From Microbacteriaceae bacterium (GTDB lineage: Bacteria; Actinomycetota; Actinomycetes; Actinomycetales; Microbacteriaceae), in the NCBI GenBank assembly GCA_024639925.1, contig JAHEGA010000001.1, forward strand, positions 1 to 58,334: 58,334 nt of DNA, in the 5' to 3' direction. The notes under the pieces are model-generated. The model did not search any database. It saw nothing but the letters and a program-made list of their open reading frames with translations, and was not told the DNA's origin. A program made the translations under genes and the position numbers. The first letter of the stretch is position 1. Every line of letters begins with the position of its first letter. Below, in pieces: positions 51,937 to 58,334 of this stretch.

Positions 51937-52586
51937 CCCAGGAGAGGAAACTGATCGTCCTCGACGTCGATTCCACGTTGACCCAGGATGAAGGAATCGA
52001 CCTTCTGGCTCAGTATGTTTCTGCAGAGGCTGCTCAGCAGGTTGAAACAATCACTGCGCGAGCAATGGCCGGTGAGCTTGATTTTGCTGCCTCTCTGACT
52101 GCGCGTGTAGAAGCACTCGCAGGGCTCTCCTTGGCCGATGTGGCGGCGGCAACCGCGCGGGTGCGCCTCAGCGTGGGAGCACAAGTGCTCATAGACTGCG
52201 CCCACGCAGCGGGGCACCTCGTGGGCGCGGTGTCAGGTGGGTTTCACGAGATGATCGACCCGCTAGCGAGCGAACTGGGACTCGATATGCACCGTGCTAA
52301 TCGGTTCGAGACGCGCGACGGACGCCTTACCGGTCGGGTTGACGGCCCCATCGTGGATGCCCGCACCAAGGAGGAAACCCTCCGGAAATGGGCCGAAGCA
52401 TCCGGGATCCCCATGGGCAACACCGTGGCGGTGGGCGACGGGGGAAACGACGTGCTCATGCTGGCGGCTGCCGGCCTAGGTATTGCCTATATGGCTAAGC
52501 CGGTTACTCGGGACGCAGCTGATCGTGCGATTGACACCCCTGACTTGTCCTTGGTCCTCGACGAGGTGGGCATCCCGAGGGTTTAG
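51933..52586 (+). CDS. serB: Phosphoserine phosphatase
   Basis: Dephosphorylates phosphoserine in serine synthesis; 217 residues, HAD superfamily. Motif I is DVDSTLTQDE (Asp11, Asp13), motif II GAVSGGFHE, and motif IV GDGGNDVLMLAAAGLGIAY. It lacks the N-terminal ACT domains of longer actinobacterial SerB proteins. GTG start overlaps the glgC stop (GTGA). Its stop overlaps that of fabG by 4 nt. Confidence 0.9.
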   Translation: MTQERKLIVLDVDSTLTQDEGIDLLAQYVSAEAAQQVETITARAMAGELDFAASLTARVEALAGLSLADVAAATARVRLSVGAQVLIDCAHAAGHLVGAVSGGFHEMIDPLASELGLDMHRANRFETRDGRLTGRVDGPIVDARTKEETLRKWAEASGIPMGNTVAVGDGGNDVLMLAAAGLGIAYMAKPVTRDAADRAIDTPDLSLVLDEVGIPRV

Positions 52587-53293
52587 TGCCCCATCCCCAG
52601 TCCACCATCGACCGGGATTACTGCCCCGGAAATATACGCAGATTCGTCACCAGCAAGCCAGACAACCGCGGCGGCAACCTCGTCCGGGGTGGCAAAGCGA
52701 CCAGCGGGTATCGAGCCCAGATAGGCCTCACGCTGAGCTTCGGGGAGGGCTTGGGTCATATCGGTGTCAATAAACCCCGGTGCAACAACGTTGGCGGTAA
52801 TCCCCCGGCCACCGAGCTCACGCGTCAAGGAGCGCGCGAGCCCTACCAAGCCCGCTTTGGCTGCCGAATAATTCACCTGACCAGGAGAGCCATACAGCCC
52901 GACGACGCTCGAGATCAGCACCACTCGGCCAAACTTCTGCTTCATCATGGATTTGATGCTGCGCTTCACGACGCGAAAAACACCGGACAGGTTCGTGTCG
53001 ATGACGTCGTCAAAATCGTCATCGCTCATTCGGATGAGCAACATGTCCCTCGTAATTCCGGCATTGGCGACCACCACCTCGATGGGACCGAGAGCGGCCT
53101 CGACTTCGGAAATCGCAGCATCCAGGGATGCCCCATCAGTTACGTCAGCGACGACGGTCAGAGAGCCGGCAGGTCCCTCACCGGATCGTGCGGTCACAGC
53201 AACACGGTGGCCGTCCGCCACAAATCGCTCCGCGATGGAAAAACCGATCCCTCGGTTGCCGCCGGTAATTAGAACGGTACGTGGAGTTCCCAT
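52583..53293 (-). CDS. fabG: 3-oxoacyl-ACP reductase FabG
   Basis: A 236-residue SDR that reduces 3-oxoacyl-ACP in fatty-acid synthesis. TGGNRGIG (residues 10-17), NAG (77-79) and the catalytic Ser129, Tyr142 and Lys146 (YSAAK) are intact, unlike the SDR at 19.4 kb. The GGNRGIG start and DMTQALPEAQREAYLGSIP match actinobacterial FabG/MabA types. Usually inhA follows in mycolate producers; it does not here. ATG 53293, predicted leaderless. Confidence 0.9.
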   Translation of the reverse strand: MGTPRTVLITGGNRGIGFSIAERFVADGHRVAVTARSGEGPAGSLTVVADVTDGASLDAAISEVEAALGPIEVVVANAGITRDMLLIRMSDDDFDDVIDTNLSGVFRVVKRSIKSMMKQKFGRVVLISSVVGLYGSPGQVNYSAAKAGLVGLARSLTRELGGRGITANVVAPGFIDTDMTQALPEAQREAYLGSIPAGRFATPDEVAAAVVWLAGDESAYISGAVIPVDGGLGMGH

Positions 53294-53306
53294 GCTCTCA
53301 AGCCTA
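53294..53306 (-). promoter_or_regulatory. Leaderless promoter of fabG
   Basis: Minus-strand TAGGCT (53306-53301), 7 nt before ATG 53293. Only 43 nt separate the two divergent start codons. Confidence 0.45.
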
Positions 53307-53323
53307 TTAGCAGGTGGGTGTCC

Positions 53324-53336
53324 TACGATGAGTCCA
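53324..53336 (+). promoter_or_regulatory. Leaderless promoter of the DUF3099-SURF1 operon
   Basis: TACGAT (53324-53329), 7 nt before ATG 53337. The upstream ATG 53328 falls inside the hexamer. Confidence 0.4.
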
Positions 53337-53603
53337 ATGACTCAATTGCCATCAGCAACATCCCTGGGTGTTGCTCCCGAAGCGGAGCGCCGTGGGCGAA
53401 TGCTCAAGTATTCGCTTGCGATGGGAATTCGCCTTGCCTGCATCGGAGCGTGTTTTCTGGTCTCCGGCTGGTGGTTACTGCTCCCAGCCTTGGGCGCCAT
53501 TCTTCTACCGTATTTTGCCGTGGTTCTGGCCAATTCGGTGACGCCCTCGCGTTCTAGAGGGCCGGAACGACCCGGTGCGGTGGTCGTTACCTCACTGCGG
53601 TGA
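53337..53603 (+). CDS. DUF3099 family membrane protein
   Basis: An 88-residue protein of the actinobacterial DUF3099 family, function unknown. Two adjacent hydrophobic segments (about residues 31-47 and 48-66) form a helical hairpin, with a short charged N-terminus (EAERRGRM) and a basic Pro/Arg tail. It is commonly next to fabG and SURF1 in relatives. ATG 53337 is chosen from the promoter spacing. Its stop overlaps the next start. Confidence 0.75.
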   Translation: MTQLPSATSLGVAPEAERRGRMLKYSLAMGIRLACIGACFLVSGWWLLLPALGAILLPYFAVVLANSVTPSRSRGPERPGAVVVTSLR

Positions 53604-53818
53604 TTATTCCCGGTGCTCCCGCACCTGACGTACGTTGTTCGCGAACCTCTTGTGGTTTAGGTCCCGAGTGGGAGATCCATTGGCGGAACCCCAAAATTCA
53701 TACTGCTGATCGTGTGAAAGTGTGGCTGTCCTGCGGCGACCATAGGGATTACTTTGTGGGATACCTCGAGCAGCGAAATTTTCCTGTGTCCGCCGTTGCC
53801 TACGGAGGCGAGAAGTAG
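53600..53818 (+). CDS. Small conserved Cys/His protein upstream of SURF1
   Basis: A 72-residue soluble protein. CSRTSC (Cys13, Cys18) and SCGDH (Cys45, His48) could together bind one zinc or another metal. The core WEIHWRNPKIHTADRVKVWLSC recalls a small actinobacterial family sometimes labelled acetone carboxylase without functional support. GTG 53600 overlaps the DUF3099 stop (GTGA), and SURF1 starts 2 nt after its stop, so a link to oxidase assembly is possible (inference). Confidence 0.7.
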   Translation: MIIPGAPAPDVRCSRTSCGLGPEWEIHWRNPKIHTADRVKVWLSCGDHRDYFVGYLEQRNFPVSAVAYGGEK

Positions 53819-53819
53819 C

Positions 53820-54620
53820 GTGTTATCCCAGCTGTTTAGCTCGCGCTGGATGGGCTACTTCGCCCTGACGCTAGTCTTCGCTCTGGTCGCAACTTTCTTT
53901 GGACTCTGGCAGTGGGATCGACGCGGACAAGCCGTCGCTGCGATGGAGCTTGTGGAGAACAACTGGGATGCCGCCCCCGTGATGCTAGCCGAGTTCCGCG
54001 AGCAGCATTCTGTGGCGACAGAAGCTGAGCAATGGACTCCGATTAGCCTTGGAGGGCGTTACCTGGCGGACGAGCAGCTCCTCGTCCGGACCCGGCCACG
54101 CGCGGGAGTCGTCGGATTCGAGGTGCTGGTGCCCCTCGAGACAGCCTCAGAGACCGTGCTGATTTCTCGCGGGTGGGTGGCCACCGGAGAGAGCAGCGAT
54201 TTTCCCGATCTGATTCCCGCGCCGCCCGCGGGCGATGTGCGAGTCATGGGTCGAGTGAAAATGTGGGAACCGGCGCTCAGAGGGCGCGGAGCCCCCGATG
54301 GGCAAGTAGCGACCATCAATAGAGAGGATGTCCAAGCCCAAGTTTCGGCAGAACTCACGGCCGACTTCTTCCTCGTGGTCGACAGCGAGACGCCTCGGCC
54401 CGCGGTAACGCCACTCGGGGCCCAGCGGCCCGTGCTCGACGAGGGCCCCCACCTCAGCTACACGTTTCAGTGGTTTCTTTTCGCCCTGATGGCGTTCATC
54501 GGTTACGGCTGGTTGTTTCGTCAGGAGTGGCGAGCAAGCAAAGGCCTGCCCGCTCGGCGTGAGCGAAAAGCGTCAGATGCCGAAGAAGAAGACGCGCTGC
54601 TGGAGCACAGCGGCTACTAA
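53820..54620 (+). CDS. SURF1-family cytochrome oxidase biogenesis protein
   Basis: A 266-residue SURF1 homologue that helps haem a insertion into oxidase subunit I. The pattern is one N-terminal helix (about 9-29, ending GLWQWDRRGQ), a large extracytoplasmic domain with ISRGWV, and a C-terminal helix ending YGWLFRQEW. GTG 53820 has GGAGG upstream at a rather long spacing. Its client CtaD is 41 kb away. Its stop overlaps that of the ABC-F gene by 4 nt. Confidence 0.88.
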   Translation: MLSQLFSSRWMGYFALTLVFALVATFFGLWQWDRRGQAVAAMELVENNWDAAPVMLAEFREQHSVATEAEQWTPISLGGRYLADEQLLVRTRPRAGVVGFEVLVPLETASETVLISRGWVATGESSDFPDLIPAPPAGDVRVMGRVKMWEPALRGRGAPDGQVATINREDVQAQVSAELTADFFLVVDSETPRPAVTPLGAQRPVLDEGPHLSYTFQWFLFALMAFIGYGWLFRQEWRASKGLPARRERKASDAEEEDALLEHSGY

Positions 54621-56215
54621 GCCAGTGCCACAAGGTCGGCGTATTCGTCACTCCAGTGATCCTCGACGCCATCCGGCATGATCAGAACTCGCTCGGGGTT
54701 GAGCGCCAATACCGCACCGTCATCGTGGCTGACCAGAATTACTGATCCCGAATAGTGCGCCAACGCATCCAGGATTTCTTCCCTAGACGCTGGGTCAAGG
54801 TTGTTCGTCGGCTCATCCAACAGGAGAACGTTCGCCTTGGACACGACCAAGGTGGCGAGAGAAAGCCTGGTTTTTTCGCCGCCGGAAAGAACACCGGCGG
54901 GTTTCAGAACATCATCACCCGTGAACAGGAACGAGCCGAGCACCGATCGCGCTTCTCGCTCTCCGATGTTCGGGGCAGACGAAAGCATGTTGGCCAAAAC
55001 TGTGCGGTCAACGTCGAGGGTTTCGTGCTCCTGGGCGTAGTAGCCGATGCGCAAACCGTGACCAGCTTCAATGACACCGGTGTCGGGTTGGTCGACGCCG
55101 GCAAGAATTCGCAACAGTGTCGTCTTGCCCGCGCCGTTGAGCCCGACAATAACGACTTTGGACCCTCGGTCAATGGCGAGGTCTACCGCGGTGAAGATTT
55201 CGAGCGAACCGTAGCTCTTGGAGAGGTTGTGCCCATAGAGGGGGGTCTTCCCGCACGCCGCGGGCTCGGGGAAGCGCAACTTCGCCACCCGCTCAGTTCC
55301 TCGGACGTCTTCGAGCCCTGACAACATCTTCTCGGCACGGGCCGCCATCTGGTGGGCGGCTGAGGCTTTACTGGCTTTGGCGCCGAAACGCGCGGCCTGT
55401 TGCTGAAGCGCCGTTGCCTTCTTCTCTGTGATGCTGCGCTCTTTGCGTCGCCGCTCTTCGTCCGCTTCGCGTTGCCGCAGGTAATGCTTCCACGACATGT
55501 TGTAGACGTCGATCGTCGAACGGAGGGCGTCGAGGTAAAACACGCGGTTCACCGTTTCTTCCACTAGTCCAACGTCGTGGGAGATGACGATCACTCCTCC
55601 CTGGTAGCTCTGCAGAAAGTTACGCAACCACACAACCGAGTCTGCGTCGAGGTGATTGGTGGGTTCGTCCAACACCATCAACGGTGCGTTCTGGAAGAGG
55701 ATTCTTGCCAGTTCGATACGCCGCCGCTGACCTCCGGACAGTGTCCCCAACGCCTGGTCCAAGATTGCGGGAGGAAGATTCAAATGCGAAGCGATGGTGG
55801 CGGCCTCTGCTTCGGCTTGATAACCGCCTGCGGCCAGGAATTCGTCATTGACGCGGCCATACTTTTTCATGGCGCTGGCGGATATCGCGTCGTCAGGACT
55901 CGCCATGTCCGCCGTGGCTTTGCCCATCGCCTCCATGAGATCACCTAAACCGCGGGCGTTCAGGATTCGAGTCCGCGCGGACTCCTCCGGGTTCGCTGCC
56001 CGCGGATCCTGAGGGAGGTATCCCACGTTGCCGGATACTCGGGCGAACCCCTCGGTCGCGGGAAAGTCCCCGGCGATGACCTTGGTGAGCGTTGTTTTCC
56101 CGGCACCATTGCGGCCGACAAGTCCCACCTTGTCACCGACGTCAACGCGGAAGGACACCCCATCTAGCAGGACGCGCGCGCCAATTCGAATTTGGAGGTC
56201 ACTAACCTCGAGCAT
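54617..56215 (-). CDS. ABC-F family ATP-binding protein
   Basis: A 532-residue protein with two fused ABC domains and no membrane part, so a ribosome-acting ABC-F translation factor. Walker A motifs are GRNGAGKTT and GLNGAGKTT, signatures LSGGQRRR and LSGGEKTR, Walker B motifs VLDEPTNHLD and LLDEPTNNLD. The charged linker (READEERRRKERS ...) lies between the domains. It could be a housekeeping factor (EttA/Uup-like) or confer antibiotic protection; this cannot be told here. Confidence 0.9.
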   Translation of the reverse strand: MLEVSDLQIRIGARVLLDGVSFRVDVGDKVGLVGRNGAGKTTLTKVIAGDFPATEGFARVSGNVGYLPQDPRAANPEESARTRILNARGLGDLMEAMGKATADMASPDDAISASAMKKYGRVNDEFLAAGGYQAEAEAATIASHLNLPPAILDQALGTLSGGQRRRIELARILFQNAPLMVLDEPTNHLDADSVVWLRNFLQSYQGGVIVISHDVGLVEETVNRVFYLDALRSTIDVYNMSWKHYLRQREADEERRRKERSITEKKATALQQQAARFGAKASKASAAHQMAARAEKMLSGLEDVRGTERVAKLRFPEPAACGKTPLYGHNLSKSYGSLEIFTAVDLAIDRGSKVVIVGLNGAGKTTLLRILAGVDQPDTGVIEAGHGLRIGYYAQEHETLDVDRTVLANMLSSAPNIGEREARSVLGSFLFTGDDVLKPAGVLSGGEKTRLSLATLVVSKANVLLLDEPTNNLDPASREEILDALAHYSGSVILVSHDDGAVLALNPERVLIMPDGVEDHWSDEYADLVALA

Positions 56216-56249
56216 TATTCACCGCCGTGCCCTGGGCCCACGCGGGACA

Positions 56250-56582
56250 TCAAATGGAGAATCCGAGGGCCCTCATCATGTCTCGACCATCAGCGGTAAT
56301 GCGCTCCTGGCCCCACGGGGGCATCCACACCCAGTTAATGCGAAAGCGCTCAACAATCCCGTCCATACTCTTGGTGATTTCTTCTTCAATCACATCGGTT
56401 AACGGGCATCCCGCCGACGTCAAGGTCATGCTCACGATGAGTGCGTCTTCCTCGTCGTCCCAAGAGAGGTCATAAATGAGGCCGAGGTCAACGATATTGA
56501 CCCCCAACTCGGGGTCGATGACGTCTTTGAGGCCTTCTTCGACCTGGTCAAACTTCGCGGGTTCTAGAGCGATCGTAGCCAT
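56250..56582 (-). CDS. DUF59 metal-sulfur cluster assembly factor (SufT-like)
   Basis: A 110-residue MIP18/PaaD-like protein that assists Fe-S cluster maturation. VIDPELGVNIVDLGLIYDL and MTLTSAGCPLTDVIEEEI (Cys59) are family hallmarks. ATG 56582 lies 3 nt after the sufC stop, so it belongs to the SUF operon. sufS and sufU, often between sufC and this gene, are not present here. Confidence 0.9.
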   Translation of the reverse strand: MATIALEPAKFDQVEEGLKDVIDPELGVNIVDLGLIYDLSWDDEEDALIVSMTLTSAGCPLTDVIEEEITKSMDGIVERFRINWVWMPPWGQERITADGRDMMRALGFSI

Positions 56583-56585
56583 CGT

Positions 56586-57353
56586 CTACTGCGCTGACGC
56601 CGAAGTGCTCTGGTAACGGTCATAGCCCTCATCCTCCAGCTTGGTGGCGAGTTCCGGCCCACCACTCTCGGCCACGACACCGTCGACCATGACATGGACG
56701 AAGTCGGGGGTGATGTATTTGAGAATGCGCGTGTAGTGGGTAATCAGAAGTACGCCCAAGCCCGTGTTCGCTTTCGCCCGGTTGACTCCTGCTCCTACAA
56801 TCTTGAGAGCATCGACATCGAGGCCCGAGTCGGTCTCATCCAAGACCGCAAACTTCGGTCGAAGGAGCTCCAGCTGCATAATCTCGTGGCGCTTCTTCTC
56901 GCCGCCGGAGAACCCTTCGTTGACGTTCCTCTGGGCAAAACCAGGTTCCATCTTGAGCTCTTCCATCGCACCGTTGAGTTCTTTCACCCAGTCGCGCAGT
57001 GCAGGAGCAGTGCCGTCGATCGCTGTTTTTGCGGTTCGCAAGAAGTTGGTCACGGTCACTCCCGGAATCTCCACCGGATACTGCATTGCCAGGAAGAGCC
57101 CGGCTTTTGCACGTTCGTCGGGCGACATCGCAAGGACATCTTCGCCATCCAGTGTGATTGAGCCCTCAGTCACCGCATACCGGGGGTGTCCAGCAATCGT
57201 GTAGGCGAGAGTGGATTTACCAGAGCCGTTGGGACCCATGATCGCGTGGGTGGCGTTCTGATCAAGCGAGAGGGTAACTCCCTTGAGGATGTTGATCGGG
57301 CCGCTGTCGGTCTCGATGGAAACGTGGAGGTTCGTGATGTCCAGGGTGCTCAT
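56586..57353 (-). CDS. sufC: Fe-S cluster assembly ATPase SufC
   Basis: A 255-residue ABC ATPase that drives the SufBCD scaffold. Walker A GPNGSGKST (residues 40-48), signature FSGGEKKRHEIMQ, Walker B AVLDETDSGLDVDAL and the switch His in LLITHYTR match SufC. ATG 57353 overlaps the stop of the Rieske gene by 4 nt, indicating tight coupling. Confidence 0.95.
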   Translation of the reverse strand: MSTLDITNLHVSIETDSGPINILKGVTLSLDQNATHAIMGPNGSGKSTLAYTIAGHPRYAVTEGSITLDGEDVLAMSPDERAKAGLFLAMQYPVEIPGVTVTNFLRTAKTAIDGTAPALRDWVKELNGAMEELKMEPGFAQRNVNEGFSGGEKKRHEIMQLELLRPKFAVLDETDSGLDVDALKIVGAGVNRAKANTGLGVLLITHYTRILKYITPDFVHVMVDGVVAESGGPELATKLEDEGYDRYQSTSASAQ

Positions 57354-57688
57354 GCGGGGGTGCTTTCTGGGGTGTGGGGTGTGGGGTCGATGTAAACGTC
57401 ACCATCGGTGATGGTGACTGAGTAGACGGGAACGGGCTCGAAAGCCGGAAAATTCTGAGGCTTGCCGGTGGAGAGGTCAAACTTTGAGCCGTGAGCCCAA
57501 CACTCCAACGTATTGTCTTCCACGAACCCCTCAGCAAGAGAGATTTCTCCGTGGCTGCAGGTGTCCCCAATCGCATGGATATCCCCGGCTGAGTCCTTCA
57601 CCAGAGCAATCGGAACACCGTCGATCGTGACTTTGACCGCCGTGGAGACAGTGATGTCCTCTGCGGAACAGACTTTTACAGCACTCAT
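57350..57688 (-). CDS. Rieske 2Fe-2S ferredoxin in the SUF operon
   Basis: A 112-residue single-domain Rieske protein. The cluster ligands are Cys44 and His46 (CSH) and Cys63 and His66 (CWAH). It resembles ferredoxin components of non-haem oxygenases, but its place between sufD and sufC is conserved in actinobacteria and suggests electron supply to cluster assembly (inference). ATG 57688 overlaps the sufD stop by 4 nt. Confidence 0.88.
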   Translation of the reverse strand: MSAVKVCSAEDITVSTAVKVTIDGVPIALVKDSAGDIHAIGDTCSHGEISLAEGFVEDNTLECWAHGSKFDLSTGKPQNFPAFEPVPVYSVTITDGDVYIDPTPHTPESTPA

Positions 57689-58334
57689 GAAGCGTCCTCC
57701 GTTTTCGTCAGCTTCACCTGCATGGCATCCGTAAGTTCTGACACCAGATCGGGAACGTCGATCTTTTGCAACACTTCGAGGAGGAAACCGAGGACCACCA
57801 ATCGGCGGGCCTCCAGTTCTTCAATTCCTCGAGACTGAAGATAAAACAACTGCTCGTCGTCGAATCGTCCGGTGGCGCTCGCGTGTCCCGCGCCCTGAAT
57901 ATCGCCAGTCTTTATTTCCAGGTTGGGAATCGAATCAGCTCGCGTTCCCTCGCTCAGCACCAGGTTACGGTTCTGCTCGTACGAGTCCGTACCCACGGCA
58001 TCCGGTCCAATCAGCACGTCCCCCACCCAGACTGTGCGTGCGCCACGACCGTGCAGCGCACCCTTGTAGTTCACCCGAGACACCGTCTGAGGGCCCACGT
58101 GGTTGACGTAGACACGGTGCTCGTGGTGTTGCGTCGAGTCGGCAAAATAGGCTCCGAGCAGGTGAGCTTCGGAGCGCTCCCCCACCAGATGGGCGTTGGG
58201 GTTGACCACAACGATGTCGCCACCGAGGTCGACGGCGATGTGGCTGAAAATTGCCCCCTCACCGATCGACGCTGAATGCGTCGCGTATTGGATTGCTCCC
58301 GGTGCCCAATCCCCCACAAATACCGCGTGAAGTG
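57685..58334 (-). CDS. sufD: Fe-S cluster assembly protein SufD (5' end outside window)
   Basis: The C-terminal 216 residues of a SufB/SufD-family protein. The frame is open to the window edge, so the internal GTG at 58317 is not its start. Segments such as YKGALHGRGARTVWVGDVLI, RNLVLSEGTRADSIPNLEI and the GHASATGRFDDEQLFYLQSRGI block are diagnostic; the last contains the conserved His. With SufB and SufC it forms the scaffold for Fe-S assembly. SufB should lie upstream. Confidence 0.93.
   Translation of the reverse strand, partial: LHAVFVGDWAPGAIQYATHSASIGEGAIFSHIAVDLGGDIVVVNPNAHLVGERSEAHLLGAYFADSTQHHEHRVYVNHVGPQTVSRVNYKGALHGRGARTVWVGDVLIGPDAVGTDSYEQNRNLVLSEGTRADSIPNLEIKTGDIQGAGHASATGRFDDEQLFYLQSRGIEELEARRLVVLGFLLEVLQKIDVPDLVSELTDAMQVKLTKTEDAS

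Noticed and set aside
1..58334. Mobile elements, prophage, CRISPR arrays or rRNA genes
   Set aside because: No transposase, integrase, phage structural or Cas gene, no spaced direct repeats and no rRNA sequence were recognised on either strand.

Overview
The window reads as a chromosomal core segment of a high-GC actinobacterium, most likely a small-genome planktonic Microbacteriaceae (inference). The grounds are gene order and content: yggT-divIVA-rluD-dnaE1, an actinobacterial cytochrome bcc-aa3 set (qcrCAB, ctaCDEF), pafBC-tatAC-helY, ImuA'-ImuB-DnaE2, a SUF cluster with a Rieske ferredoxin, and many GTG starts. I see no insertion sequence, prophage, CRISPR array, rRNA or clear pseudogene. 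About 57 protein genes and one tRNA fill nearly all of the sequence.

Layout. 1-9.9 kb: cell-division end (yggT, divIVA), rluD, the replicative polymerase dnaE1, a flavin reductase, then hisD-nrdR-pyrD, a DUF3043 protein and an ErpA-type Fe-S carrier. 10-17.8 kb: aerobic respiration, with ctaC-ctaD-ctaF-GNAT rightward facing ctaE-qcrC-qcrA-qcrB leftward; they meet at a 14-bp hairpin. 17.8-32.5 kb: trpD, a Nudix hydrolase, an unusual SDR, glycerophosphodiesterase, lnt, then the leftward block HAD-trmI-FKBP-pafB-pafC-tatA-tatC-helY, where pup/proteasome genes would be expected but are missing, and PAC2 against uppP. 32.6-38.8 kb: tRNA-Leu(GAG), a small lipoprotein, an aminobutyraldehyde-type dehydrogenase and a potADBC polyamine importer. 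38.9-44.6 kb: the SOS mutasome imuA'-imuB-dnaE2 behind a perfect LexA box. 44.6-53.3 kb: SpoU methyltransferase, sirtuin, phosphatase, trehalose synthase, exonuclease, L31 type B, an orphan ABC ATPase, glgC-serB and fabG. 53.3-58.3 kb: DUF3099, a small Cys-rich protein and SURF1 rightward, facing ABC-F, a DUF59 assembly factor, sufC, a Rieske ferredoxin and a truncated sufD leftward.

How it works together: the cta/qcr genes build the respiratory supercomplex, SURF1 and the SUF/ErpA genes supply haem and Fe-S maturation, potADBC plus the aldehyde dehydrogenase form a polyamine-use module, and DnaE1 and DnaE2 are the replicative and mutagenic polymerases.

Two genome-wide habits stand out. About fourteen transcription units carry a TAnnnT-like hexamer 6-8 nt before the start codon, which predicts leaderless mRNAs. 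Of eleven tail-to-tail gene pairs, five overlap by exactly 4 nt, two abut, one overlaps by 26 nt, and only three have a gap, each holding a hairpin. No search or computation was run; family assignments come from reading motifs and gene order.
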